Shown here piece by piece: positions 40,630-48,334 of a DNA stretch of 64,000 bases. How positions within the stretch are numbered: the first letter of the stretch is position 1; each line of letters starts with the position of its first letter. Source of the stretch: Allokutzneria sp. A3M-2-11 16 (lineage in GTDB: Bacteria > Actinomycetota > Actinomycetes > Mycobacteriales > Pseudonocardiaceae). The notes beneath the pieces are model-generated. The model was not told the origin of the DNA. It did not search any database and worked only from the letters and a program-made list of their open reading frames with translations. Location of the stretch: the NCBI RefSeq assembly GCF_024213555.1, contig NZ_JANAVO010000002.1, positions 698,499 to 762,498 of the forward strand, read 5' to 3'. A program made the position numbers and the translations under genes.

Positions 40630-42076
40630 CCGGATAACCGGACTCGACCCGACCCGAGCTGTTGACGTTGTATTCGTCAACGCGCCGTTGCGTGACTACA
40701 CGCGGCGGGCACGGGTCAACGACTACACCTTGCCCGTGCTGGGCATGGCCTACATCGCCACCGTGGCAGCAGCGCACGGGTTCAACGTCGGCGTGCTCGA
40801 TGCCGAATCTCTCGGGCTCGGGCTGGCCGAGGCCGCCGAGATCGTCAATGCAGTCCGGCCCCGCTGGGCGGGGTTCAACTTGTTGGCGCCCACCTACGAG
40901 ATGTCCGCACGGATCGCCGCCGCACTTGATCCCGAGATCGAGGTCATGGTGGGTGGGCACCACGCCAAGGCCCTGCCGACGGAGATCCTGACCGATCCCC
41001 GATGGTCCGGGCTCGGCGCGTTGGTAATCGGCGAGGCCGAGACACGGGTGGTCGAGTTGCTGGGCGACAAGCACCGCCGCAGCGAGCTGCCTCAGGTGAT
41101 GTGGCTCGACCCGATCATGAAAACCCCGGTCAGCGGCGGACGGCCCGGAAACGCCCACCACCTTGCGCCGGACATCAACACCATGCCGTTCGTGGATCGC
41201 CGGTATCTGGCCGATGATCCGTACCGGGCAGCCGATGGGCGGGTGGAGGCCAATATGGTCGGTGCTCGGGGCTGCCCTTATGACTGCTCCTTCTGCGGCG
41301 CCGCCGTCTCGGCGAACCCGGATGTCACGATCCGCACCCGCGACCCGCACAACATTCACGCCGAGATGGTCGAGCTGCACGAGCAGTACAACGTAACCGC
41401 ATTCCGGTTCGTCGATGACCTCTTCCTCGGACACCGCCGCTTCATCGAGCAGTGCATGTCCGCCTTCACTGAGCACAAGGTGGGCGAGCGGTTCGTGTGG
41501 GACGCCACGGGGCGCATCAACATCCTGCACCGGGCACCGGACACCCTGCTGGACACGATGGCGACCAACGGGTGCCGCGAAGTCGCGCTGGGCATCGAAT
41601 CCGGCAGCCCGCGCATGCTGGAATACATCGACAAACGCATCACACCGGACATCACGTGCTCGGTGGTCAAGCGGCTCACCGATCGGGGCATCAGCGTCAA
41701 GGGCTACTTCATCTTGGGCTTTCCAAGCGAGACGCGCGCCGAACTGGACGCCACGGTGCGCCATGTCCGCGAGCTGTGGGAGCTGACCGACAACCAGCCG
41801 GGTCGCTTCCGCGTCTCGGTGTTCGAGTTCCGTCCCTACCCCGGCACACCGGAGTGGCACCGCCTGATGGCCACAGGGAAATACACCACCGCGCAGTTGC
41901 TGAATTATGCCCCGGTAGACCTCACCGATGGCGGAGCGAACGACGCAATACGCGAGCGCGACGAATTCAACTTCTCGGTGGGAATCCAGTTCGGTGAGGC
42001 TCCCGTGGACTACGTGCGCCGCCAGCTCGCCGCCCTGACCCATGAGCAGCACCTACGAAAGGCGGCAGCGGCGTGA
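40607..42076 (+). CDS. B12-binding-type radical SAM protein
   Basis: The 489-aa product begins with a Rossmann-like cobalamin-binding type domain (about residues 20-165, with LPVLGMAYIATVAAAHGFNV and the conserved GGHHAKALPTEIL). No DxHxxG motif is visible, so cobalamin would be base-off if bound. The radical SAM core has CPYDCSFC (Cys223, Cys227, Cys230), then ALGIESGSPRMLEYIDKRIT and KGYFILGFPSETR. Such enzymes methylate or rearrange unreactive carbons. It starts at ATG 40607 after GGGGAG, inside the glycosylase gene, and overlaps the kinase gene by four bases. Confidence 0.92.
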   Translation: MPQEPQSDRITGLDPTRAVDVVFVNAPLRDYTRRARVNDYTLPVLGMAYIATVAAAHGFNVGVLDAESLGLGLAEAAEIVNAVRPRWAGFNLLAPTYEMSARIAAALDPEIEVMVGGHHAKALPTEILTDPRWSGLGALVIGEAETRVVELLGDKHRRSELPQVMWLDPIMKTPVSGGRPGNAHHLAPDINTMPFVDRRYLADDPYRAADGRVEANMVGARGCPYDCSFCGAAVSANPDVTIRTRDPHNIHAEMVELHEQYNVTAFRFVDDLFLGHRRFIEQCMSAFTEHKVGERFVWDATGRINILHRAPDTLLDTMATNGCREVALGIESGSPRMLEYIDKRITPDITCSVVKRLTDRGISVKGYFILGFPSETRAELDATVRHVRELWELTDNQPGRFRVSVFEFRPYPGTPEWHRLMATGKYTTAQLLNYAPVDLTDGGANDAIRERDEFNFSVGIQFGEAPVDYVRRQLAALTHEQHLRKAAAA

Positions 42077-42723
42077 CCATCTCCGCAACCCGTCAGCGTG
42101 GCTTGCTTGTCTCCCTGGACGGCCCAGGAGGCAGCGGGAAGAGCACTGTCACCGCTCTGGTGACCAAGTTGTTGACCGAGCGGGGTTACCAAGCGCACGC
42201 GACCACGCAGCCCTCGCACAACCAACTCGGCGGTATCGCCCGCACGATGACCGACACCTACAAGGGCGAGTCGCTAACCTGTCTGGTCGCCGCCGACCGC
42301 TACCACCACCAAGCGAATGAGATCCGTCCGCGCCGGGCCGCCGGACACATCGTGATCTGCGACCGCTACGTGCCCTCCTCCTACGTGTTGCAACGCATGG
42401 ACGGCGTGCCGCTGGCATTCATCGAGGCTGTCAACGCCCTGGTGGACCCGCCCGACCTCGCAGTGATCCTCACCGCAAATCCGAAGATCACCAGCAAGCG
42501 GATCGCCAAACGCGGGGCACACAGCCGGTTCGAATCCGGGCTGCACACCAGCACCACCGAGGAACGCCTGTACCGCGAGACCGTCGAGCACCTGGACAAG
42601 TACGGATATCCGTTCGTGGTCCTGGACTCCACCCACGCCAAGCCCGACGTCATTGCCACCACCATCGTGGCCCGCATCGAGCAACTGCTATCCAGCGACG
42701 AGACCGAGGTGGCTGCCGAGTAG
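42073..42723 (+). CDS. Thymidylate kinase-like nucleoside monophosphate kinase
   Basis: The 216-aa product has a P-loop, GPGGSGKST (residues 17-25), the dTMP-kinase DRY motif in VICDRYVPSSYVLQ, and a lid segment with AKRGAHSRFES. Thymidylate kinases phosphorylate dTMP to dTDP, but the context suggests it may act on a modified nucleotide. GTG at 42073 overlaps the radical SAM stop, so the two are coupled. It is unlikely to be the housekeeping tmk because it lies in a prophage cargo operon. A terminator follows. Confidence 0.9.
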   Translation: MTISATRQRGLLVSLDGPGGSGKSTVTALVTKLLTERGYQAHATTQPSHNQLGGIARTMTDTYKGESLTCLVAADRYHHQANEIRPRRAAGHIVICDRYVPSSYVLQRMDGVPLAFIEAVNALVDPPDLAVILTANPKITSKRIAKRGAHSRFESGLHTSTTEERLYRETVEHLDKYGYPFVVLDSTHAKPDVIATTIVARIEQLLSSDETEVAAE

Positions 42724-42738
42724 CCTCGCGCCCACCCC

Positions 42739-42778
42739 AGTGAGGACCCGCCCGCAACCACAGGGGCGGGTCCTCACT
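42739..42778. terminator. Terminator between kinase and NUDIX genes
   Basis: AGTGAGGACCCGCCC (42739-42753) pairs perfectly with GGGCGGGTCCTCACT (42764-42778) around a 10-base loop. It makes the NUDIX gene at least partly independent of the operon before it. Confidence 0.85.
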
Positions 42779-42819
42779 GCGTTGGCGCCCACCGAACCCA
42801 CCGCGAGGACACACCGGCA

Positions 42820-43284
42820 TTGGACCAGCACCGCGCGCTCGTAGACGTTCACCTGATGCTCATCCGTGACGACCATGTGTTGCTCACCCAACGGCGCGGC
42901 GGCTACGGCGGCGGCATGTGGCACCTGCCCTCCGGCAAGCTCGACGCGGGCGAGTCGATCGAACACGCCGTCGTGCGCGAGGCCCACGAGGAAGTCGGCG
43001 TACTCGTCACCCTCGAAGCTCTGGAATTCGTCCACCTCGCCCACGTCCACGGCTCAGGACCTGAACCCCGCATCGGCGTGTTCTTCGCCGCCCACACCTG
43101 GGTCGGCGAACCGACCAACCGGGAACCCGACAAGTGCAGCGCGCTCGCCTGGTGTCCGCTGAACGACTTGCCCGCTGACGTCATTCCCTACCCGCTCGCT
43201 GGTATTCAGGCGTACCGAACGGGCCGCCGCCACAGCGTGCTCGGCTGGACCGACCTCACGCCCGTTGTCTCTGCACGGGGGTAG
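42820..43284 (+). CDS. NUDIX hydrolase
   Basis: The 154-aa product contains a complete Nudix box, residues 39-61, G-x5-E-x7-RE-x2-EE-x-G (GKLDAGESIEHAVVREAHEE then VGV). It starts with TTG at 42820. LMLIRDDHVLLTQRRGGYGG and MWHLPSGK precede the box, as in MutT-type enzymes that hydrolyse nucleoside triphosphates or related diphosphates. It is the last gene before attR. Placed after the kinase and glycosylase, it may sanitise a nucleotide product or pool. Confidence 0.93.
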   Translation: MDQHRALVDVHLMLIRDDHVLLTQRRGGYGGGMWHLPSGKLDAGESIEHAVVREAHEEVGVLVTLEALEFVHLAHVHGSGPEPRIGVFFAAHTWVGEPTNREPDKCSALAWCPLNDLPADVIPYPLAGIQAYRTGRRHSVLGWTDLTPVVSARG

Positions 43285-43436
43285 TCCGCGTGGGGCAAAC
43301 GTGGGGAAACAGCCTGCTCAGAGTGTCCCTGGCAGGCGTGGAATGGCGACCTTGGTCACTGATTGACGCAACACGCCGAGACGTGGCAAAGTCATCTCAT
43401 TGAATCCCGCAGTTCGCGGATACCCCTTCCCGATAT

Positions 43437-43451
43437 GTACTCATAGCGGGA
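43437..43451 (+). other. attR, right attachment site core
   Basis: GTACTCATAGCGGGA is the partner of attL at 4131-4145. At this junction it pairs with TCCCGCTATGAGTAC (43469-43483), so a 15-bp stem of the original terminator hairpin survives for the RDD gene. The flanking GAAACGG (43484-43490) is the chromosomal right arm whose complement lies left of attL. Confidence 0.85.
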
Positions 43452-43483
43452 AAAAGAGCGCTCCCAAATCCCGCTATGAGTAC
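43437..43483. terminator. Remaining terminator hairpin of the RDD gene at attR
   Basis: GTACTCATAGCGGGA and TCCCGCTATGAGTAC form a perfect 15-bp stem around a 17-base loop. It lies just downstream of the RDD stop at 43496. Rejoining the left flank would extend it to 22 bp. On the left side, DUF4191 now lacks a partner arm within the first 100 bases. Confidence 0.8.
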
Positions 43484-43495
43484 GAAACGGAAGAC

Positions 43496-43900
43496 CTAGC
43501 GGGCGCTGACGACCGCGGTGCTGACGACCTTGTCGTGCAACCCACGACCGTCCTCGTCACTGACCACGGCGGGAATCACCAGGCACAGCAACAGGGTTCG
43601 CACCAGCACGCGGCCCGGGTCGGGGCGCAGCCCGTCGATCTTCACCAGCCGCAGCCCGGCGATCGCGTAACCCAGCGTCCTGCCGAACAGCGAGTGCGAG
43701 ATGATCGTCACCGCCGCGAAGATCACGATCGCCGACAGCGACAGGTTCCTGGTGAGGAAGTAGGCCGCGGCGGCCGCGGGCAGCCAGTCCACGACCAGCG
43801 CGAGGACCCGGCGGCCGAACCCGGCCAGCGAGCCGGGACCGTGCGCGGGGAAGCCGAACCGCGCTCCGGCGTGGGTGGCGGACTCCGGTTCGGTGCTCAC
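43496..43900 (-). CDS. RDD-family membrane protein
   Basis: The 134-aa product has the RDD pattern: FGRRVLALVVDWLPAAAAAYFL carries the R and D of the first helix, then a second membrane helix, then SLFGRTLGYAIAGLRLVKID. The last helix is followed by a short charged end. GTG at 43900 is chosen as the first start not overlapping the glnA operator region; the much longer frame beyond it is only the shadow of glnA. In relatives this gene is convergent with DUF4191 and divergent from glnA. Its function is unknown. Confidence 0.9.
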   Translation of the reverse strand: MSTEPESATHAGARFGFPAHGPGSLAGFGRRVLALVVDWLPAAAAAYFLTRNLSLSAIVIFAAVTIISHSLFGRTLGYAIAGLRLVKIDGLRPDPGRVLVRTLLLCLVIPAVVSDEDGRGLHDKVVSTAVVSAR

Positions 43901-43971
43901 GCTGTCAAGGGTAAGACCGGGTGGCTCCGGTGCCCCGACCAGGTGGGTCAAGACACCGGTCCGGGTTGCCG

Positions 43972-44009
43972 TTAACACTGAGGAAACACTGGGGTAGCGG
44001 TCGAGCAAC
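43972..44009 (+). promoter_or_regulatory. GlnR operator upstream of glnA
   Basis: The actinobacterial GlnR consensus is gTnAC-n6-GaAAC, repeated. Here TTAAC (43972-43976), six bases, GAAAC (43983-43987), six bases, GTAGC (43994-43998), six bases and GCAAC (44005-44009) give two adjacent a/b sites at exact spacing; the first site is nearly perfect. It lies 87 bases before the glnA start, so nitrogen control of glnA is expected. Confidence 0.75.
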
Positions 44010-44095
44010 ACCGCCCACCTAGCGTCAGGTCCATGGCCGGCGGCAATCCTGCACCGGCGGAGGAATCCATCACGCGCGTGAAGGAGCCAACGAGG

Positions 44096-45520
44096 GTGTT
44101 CACCAATCCCGACGAGGTCCTGCGCTTCATGTCCGAAGAGGACGTGAAGTTCGTCGATGTCCGGTTCAGCGACCTGCCCGGCATCATGCAGCACTTCACC
44201 GTGCCCGCCGAAGCGTTCGACGCCGACGCGATCGCCGAGGGTCTGGCCTTCGACGGCTCCTCGGTGCGCGGCTTCCAGCAGATCCACGAGTCGGACATGC
44301 TGCTGCTGCCCGACCTCGCGACGGCGCGCATCGACCCGTTCCGCGAGGTCAAGACGCTGATCGTGAACTTCTTCGTGCACGACCCGCTGACCCGCGAGCC
44401 CTACAGCCGCGACCCGCGCAACATCGCCCGCAAGGCCGAGCAGTACATCGCCGAGTCCGGCCTGGCCGACCTGGCGTACTTCGCGCCCGAGGCGGAGTTC
44501 TACCTCTTCGACTCGATCCGCTTCTCCAGCAGCGAGAACGCCTCGTTCCACGAGATCGACTCCGAGGCCGGCTGGTGGAACACCGGGCGCGAGGAGGAGG
44601 GCGGCAACAAGGGCTACAAGGTCAAGTACAAGGGCGGCTACTTCCCGGTCACCCCGACCGACCACTTCGCCGACCTGCGCGACCAGATCGTGCTGAAGCT
44701 GCAGGACTCCGGCTTCACCGTCGAGCGCGCGCACCACGAGGTGGGCACCGCGGGCCAGGCCGAGATCAACTACAGGTTCAACACGCTGCTGCACGCCGCG
44801 GACGACCTGCAGCTGTTCAAGTACATCGTGAAGAACACCGCGTGGGCCGCGGGCAAGACCGCGACCTTCATGCCGAAGCCCCTCTACGGCGACAACGGCT
44901 CGGGCATGCACTGCCACCAGTCGCTGTGGAAGGACGGCGCCCCGCTGTTCTACGACGAGTCCGGCTACGCCGGTCTGTCCGACACCGCGCGGCACTACAT
45001 CGGCGGCATCCTGCACCACGCGCCGAGCCTGCTGGCCTTCACCAACCCGACGGTGAACTCCTACCACCGCCTGGTCCCGGGCTTCGAGGCGCCGGTCAGC
45101 CTGGTCTACTCGCAGCGCAACCGCTCCGCGTGCGTGCGCATCCCGATCACCGGCACCAACCCGAAGGCCAAGCGGGTCGAGTTCCGCTGCCCCGACTCCT
45201 CGGGCAACCCGTACCTCGCCTTCGCCGCCATGCTGATGGCCGGTCTGGACGGCATCAAGAACAAGATCGAGCCCCCGGCGCCGATTGACAAGGACCTCTA
45301 CGAGCTCCCGCCGGAGGAGGCCAAGGACGTCGCCCAGGTGCCCGCGTCCCTGGACGAGGCGCTGGTCAACCTGGAGAACAACCACGACTTCCTCCTCGAG
45401 GGCGGCGTGTTCACCGAGGACGTCATCCACACCTGGATCGCCCTCAAGCGCGAGCAGGAGATCGACCCGATCCGTCTCCGCCCGCACCCCTACGAGTTCG
45501 CCCTCTACTACGACGTGTGA
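44096..45520 (+). CDS. glnA: Glutamine synthetase type I
   Basis: GlnA makes glutamine from glutamate, ammonia and ATP. The sequence has [20 protein letters not shown] at the start, DGSSVRGFQ, the ATP-binding [16 protein letters not shown], and [17 protein letters not shown]. The adenylylation Tyr is in [11 protein letters not shown], which fits the presence of glnE at 57669. GTG at 44096 gives 474 aa, the normal length, with AAGGAG at 44081-44086; an ATG at 44033 would add 21 unconserved residues. It is divergent from the RDD gene. Confidence 0.97.
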   Translation: MFTNPDEVLRFMSEEDVKFVDVRFSDLPGIMQHFTVPAEAFDADAIAEGLAFDGSSVRGFQQIHESDMLLLPDLATARIDPFREVKTLIVNFFVHDPLTREPYSRDPRNIARKAEQYIAESGLADLAYFAPEAEFYLFDSIRFSSSENASFHEIDSEAGWWNTGREEEGGNKGYKVKYKGGYFPVTPTDHFADLRDQIVLKLQDSGFTVERAHHEVGTAGQAEINYRFNTLLHAADDLQLFKYIVKNTAWAAGKTATFMPKPLYGDNGSGMHCHQSLWKDGAPLFYDESGYAGLSDTARHYIGGILHHAPSLLAFTNPTVNSYHRLVPGFEAPVSLVYSQRNRSACVRIPITGTNPKAKRVEFRCPDSSGNPYLAFAAMLMAGLDGIKNKIEPPAPIDKDLYELPPEEAKDVAQVPASLDEALVNLENNHDFLLEGGVFTEDVIHTWIALKREQEIDPIRLRPHPYEFALYYDV

Positions 45521-45535
45521 TCCGCCAGCTCGACA

Positions 45536-45582
45536 ACGGCCGAGGGCCTGGTGACCATTCCGGTCGCCAGGCCCTCGGCCGT
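45536..45582. terminator. glnA terminator
   Basis: A 21-bp stem with one G-U pair, beginning ACGGCCGAGGGCCTGG (45536) and ending at 45582, closes a 5-base loop, ATTCC. A short T-rich tail (TTTC region) follows. It lies 15 bases after the glnA stop. Confidence 0.88.
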
Positions 45583-45656
45583 TTCAGCGCTCGCGACCAA
45601 GGCAGCACACCATGGGGGATCGCCACAGTGCGCTGAGCTACCGCCGCGTGCTCATA

Positions 45657-45741
45657 TTCCGGAAATGGCTACCCGCCACTTCCGGAAGTGGCTACTCAAG
45701 CCTTCCGCATTTGGCTAGCAAACACCTCCGGAAGTGGCTAC
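45657..45741 (+). repeat. Four 16-bp direct repeats at a 23-bp period before the AAA/DUF4143 gene
   Basis: TTCCGGAAGTGGCTAC-type copies start at 45657, 45680, 45703 and 45726, exactly 23 bp apart. Copies 2 and 4 are almost identical, copy 1 differs by one base, copy 3 is degenerate. Each contains a TCCGGA core. The last copy ends nine bases before the ATG at 45751, so the TACTC at the end of that copy could be part of the -10 of a leaderless transcript. Operator or iteron-like function is inferred. Confidence 0.8.
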
Positions 45742-45750
45742 TCTGCCCCC

Positions 45751-46995
45751 ATGCCAGCCCCCTACCAGCCACGTCTGGTCGACGACCTCCTGGCCCGCCG
45801 ACTCGCGAACCATCCCGCAGTGCTCCTCGTGGGGCCACGAGCGACCGGCAAGACCACGACGGCGGCGCGACTGGCACGGAGCGTGCTCAGGCTGGACGAG
45901 CGAGCACAAGCAGTCGCGGTGGAGGCCGACCCGGACGCCGCGCTGCACGGTTTGGACGAACCGATCCTCATCGACGAGTGGCAGATCGTGCCGGATGTGC
46001 TCGGCGCCGTGAAACGATCCGTGGACGCCGACCCGCGACCCGGTCGGTTCGTGATCACCGGATCGGTTCGCGGTGACGTCGACTCGCCCATGTGGCCCGG
46101 GACCGGCCGCCTGCTGCGAGTGGCGATGTTCGGCTTGACCGTCGGCGAACTGCGCGGCTCGCTCCCCTCGGTGCCGCTCCTCGACCGGCTCGCAGTCGAC
46201 GGCATCGAGCCACTCATGAATGGTTCGACCGAACAACTCGATCTGCGCGGCTATGCCGAATTGGCCGCAGGCGGCGGATTCCCCCAGCCTGTGCTGCGAC
46301 TGCCAACGACCGAGCGGGGGGCCTGGCTGGAGAGCTACGTCGATCAACTGCTCACCCGGGATGCCGCTATGGTCACATCTCACCGCGACCCGCAACTGCT
46401 CCGCAGATACCTCGAAGCGTGTGCCCTGAACACGGCTGGCATCACCGGTCACCGCAGCATCTACAGTGCAGCCGGTGTGGCCAAGGCAACCGGTGAAGCA
46501 TACGAACAGCTGCTGCGGAATCTGTTGATCATCGACACGCTGCCTGCGTGGTGGACCAACCGAATCAAGCGGCTGATTCGCGGCCCCAAACGCTACATCA
46601 TCGATCCCTCACTCGCGCTGGCCGCCCTGCGCGTCAGCGTCACGGGGCTGATGAAGGACGGGGATCTGCTAGGGCGGATCATCGACACGTTCGTCGTGTC
46701 CCAACTACGCGCGCAGCTCGTCAACTGCGAGACGCAGCCACGACTGCACCATCTCCGCCAGGAGAAGGGACAGCACGAGATCGACATCATCGTCGAATAC
46801 GGCGGCGGACGCGTCTTCGCCTTCGAAATCAAGTCGGGCAACGCACCCACTCGCGACGACGCGCGTCACCTCGCTTGGCTGCGTTCCGAACTGGGCGACC
46901 GCTTCATTGGCGGCGCCGTGCTGCACACAGGGCCACGAGCATTCCGGTTGTACGACGACATCGCCGCCGTGCCCATTGCCGCGCTGTGGAGCTGA
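45751..46995 (+). CDS. AAA-family ATPase with DUF4143 nuclease-like domain
   Basis: The 414-aa product has a Walker A GPRATGKTTTA (residues 28-38), Walker B EPILIDEW and a C-terminal DUF4143 domain. In the latter, LHHLRQEKGQHEIDIIVEYG and FAFEIKSGNAPTRDDARHLA give a PD-(D/E)XK-like D-x-E-x-K arrangement. Proteins of this type are abundant in bacteria and mostly unassigned. ATG at 45751 is preceded by no ribosome site and fits leaderless translation; a start at 45688 would read through the repeats. It stands between glnA and an MFS gene as an inserted unit. Confidence 0.88.
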   Translation: MPAPYQPRLVDDLLARRLANHPAVLLVGPRATGKTTTAARLARSVLRLDERAQAVAVEADPDAALHGLDEPILIDEWQIVPDVLGAVKRSVDADPRPGRFVITGSVRGDVDSPMWPGTGRLLRVAMFGLTVGELRGSLPSVPLLDRLAVDGIEPLMNGSTEQLDLRGYAELAAGGGFPQPVLRLPTTERGAWLESYVDQLLTRDAAMVTSHRDPQLLRRYLEACALNTAGITGHRSIYSAAGVAKATGEAYEQLLRNLLIIDTLPAWWTNRIKRLIRGPKRYIIDPSLALAALRVSVTGLMKDGDLLGRIIDTFVVSQLRAQLVNCETQPRLHHLRQEKGQHEIDIIVEYGGGRVFAFEIKSGNAPTRDDARHLAWLRSELGDRFIGGAVLHTGPRAFRLYDDIAAVPIAALWS

Positions 46996-47027
46996 ACCGC
47001 GACAGGTAGGCAGTTACCTTTACTGCC

Positions 47028-48296
47028 GTGGGGGAATCACACGGCACGAGCGCATCGCTGCGCGGGCATCGGGACTTCCGGCACCTGTGGGCGGCCGACG
47101 CGGTGAGCCAGACCGGGACGCAGTTCGCTGACTTCGCGATACCCGTCCTGGCGGTCGTCTCGCTCGGCGCGACGCCCTTCCAGGTCGGCCTGCTCGACGC
47201 GAGCCACACGATCGCCTTCCTGCTGATCAGCCTTCCTGCGGGCGCCTACCTGGACCGCATGCGGAAGAGGCCGGTCATGCAGGCGGCGAACCTGTTGCGC
47301 GCGCTGGCCCTAGTGGTCATTCCGATCGCCTACTTCGCGGGCTTTCTGTCGTTCGGCGTTCTCTTGGCTTCGGCGGCGGTCGTTGGACTTGCCTCGGTCC
47401 TGTTCGACACGAGCTACGCCGGTTACCTGCTCCCGCTTGTCGGCTCGGAACGGCTCACCGCCGCGAGTTCTCGGTTGCAGGCGACGAACTCGGTCGCCCA
47501 GATCGGCGGACCGGCGGCCGCGGCGCAGTTGATGAGGATCGTGGCGGCGCCTGTCGTTCTCCTGTTCACGGCACTGTCCTTTGTGGTCTCAACGCTGCTG
47601 CTCTCGCGAATCACGATGACCGAGACGATTGAGCAGCCAAAGCGCAAGCCAAAGCTTTGGCCGGACATCGTGGCGGGGTTGAGCCTCATCAAGAAGCAGC
47701 CGGTCATCAGGTCGATCACCGTGAGCACCTTCGTCCTCAACGCGTTGCTGGGTGCGGAGAGCGCGGTGCTGGCCATCTACGTTCTGCGCGATCTCTCGCT
47801 CGGCGCGGGAGCGCTGGGAATGTTCCTGTCCGCAGGTGCGGTCGGCGGCCTGCTGGGCGCGACGTTCGCCAACCGCATCAGCGAAAGAGTCGGCTCGGCA
47901 CGAGTAGTCACGGTGTCCGCTCTGCTGTTCGCACCCGCGTTCCTGCTCTTGGCGATCAGCGGTGACCTCACCGGGCTCTCGGCGATTCTCGTTGGCGCGT
48001 CGCTGTTCCTGCGAAGCTTCGCGGTCGTGTTGTTCAACATCTGCTCCGGTGCCCTGCGTCAACGCACAACACCGAAGGACATGCTGAGCCGAGTCGCGGC
48101 GTCGAACCGATTCATCACCTGGGGGATCATCCCGGTCGGGAGCCTTGCCGGTGGCCTGCTCGGCGAAAGCCTGGGTGCGCACGGTGTGCTGTGGACGGGC
48201 GCATTGGCCTCGCTGCTGATCCCGCTGCCGATTCTCCTGTCACCACTGCGAAAGCTGCGGACTTTCCCCAACGAGTGGGACGTCCACACAAGCTAG
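47028..48296 (+). CDS. MFS transporter
   Basis: The 422-aa protein has about 12 membrane segments and the MFS_3-type opening FRHLWAADAVSQTGTQFADF, followed by PFQVGLLDASHTIAFLLISL and AGAYLDRMRKRPVM, the loop A motif. The central loop is EQPKRKPKLWPDIVAGLSLI. These carriers typically export drugs or natural products using the proton gradient. GTG at 47028 is the first start. It shares a bidirectional terminator with the convergent amidase gene. The substrate is unknown. Confidence 0.9.
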   Translation: MGESHGTSASLRGHRDFRHLWAADAVSQTGTQFADFAIPVLAVVSLGATPFQVGLLDASHTIAFLLISLPAGAYLDRMRKRPVMQAANLLRALALVVIPIAYFAGFLSFGVLLASAAVVGLASVLFDTSYAGYLLPLVGSERLTAASSRLQATNSVAQIGGPAAAAQLMRIVAAPVVLLFTALSFVVSTLLLSRITMTETIEQPKRKPKLWPDIVAGLSLIKKQPVIRSITVSTFVLNALLGAESAVLAIYVLRDLSLGAGALGMFLSAGAVGGLLGATFANRISERVGSARVVTVSALLFAPAFLLLAISGDLTGLSAILVGASLFLRSFAVVLFNICSGALRQRTTPKDMLSRVAASNRFITWGIIPVGSLAGGLLGESLGAHGVLWTGALASLLIPLPILLSPLRKLRTFPNEWDVHTS

Positions 48297-48329
48297 GCGC
48301 GGCCCTCGCCACCTGGACGAGGGCCGCGC
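48297..48329. terminator. Bidirectional terminator between MFS and acylase genes
   Basis: GCGCGGCCCTCG (48297-48308) pairs with CGAGGGCCGCGC (48318-48329) around nine bases. It lies between two convergent stops. Confidence 0.85.
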
Positions 48330-48334
48330 TCAGC

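Larger units (their letters stand above)
4131..43451. mobile_element. Integrated siphovirus-type prophage, about 39.3 kb
   Basis: The boundaries are the repeat GTACTCATARCGGGA at 4131-4145 and 43437-43451. Inside lie an integrase next to the left end, a leftward repressor, early genes, then packaging, head, tail and lysis genes in the standard siphovirus order, and a cargo region before attR. It splits the conserved DUF4191-RDD pair. The 2,980-bp IS21-family element inside the endolysin gene shows that the prophage has begun to decay or is at least modified. No other structural gene is visibly broken, so it may still be partly functional. Confidence 0.93.

Noticed and set aside
43901..45487. 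Leftward extension of the RDD frame to 663 aa
   Set aside because: The added 529 residues are the antisense of glnA, and the RDD domain starts naturally at the GTG at 43900.
45657..45741. Possible CRISPR array
   Set aside because: The repeats are 16 bp at a 23-bp period with only 7-bp gaps, four copies, no cas genes.
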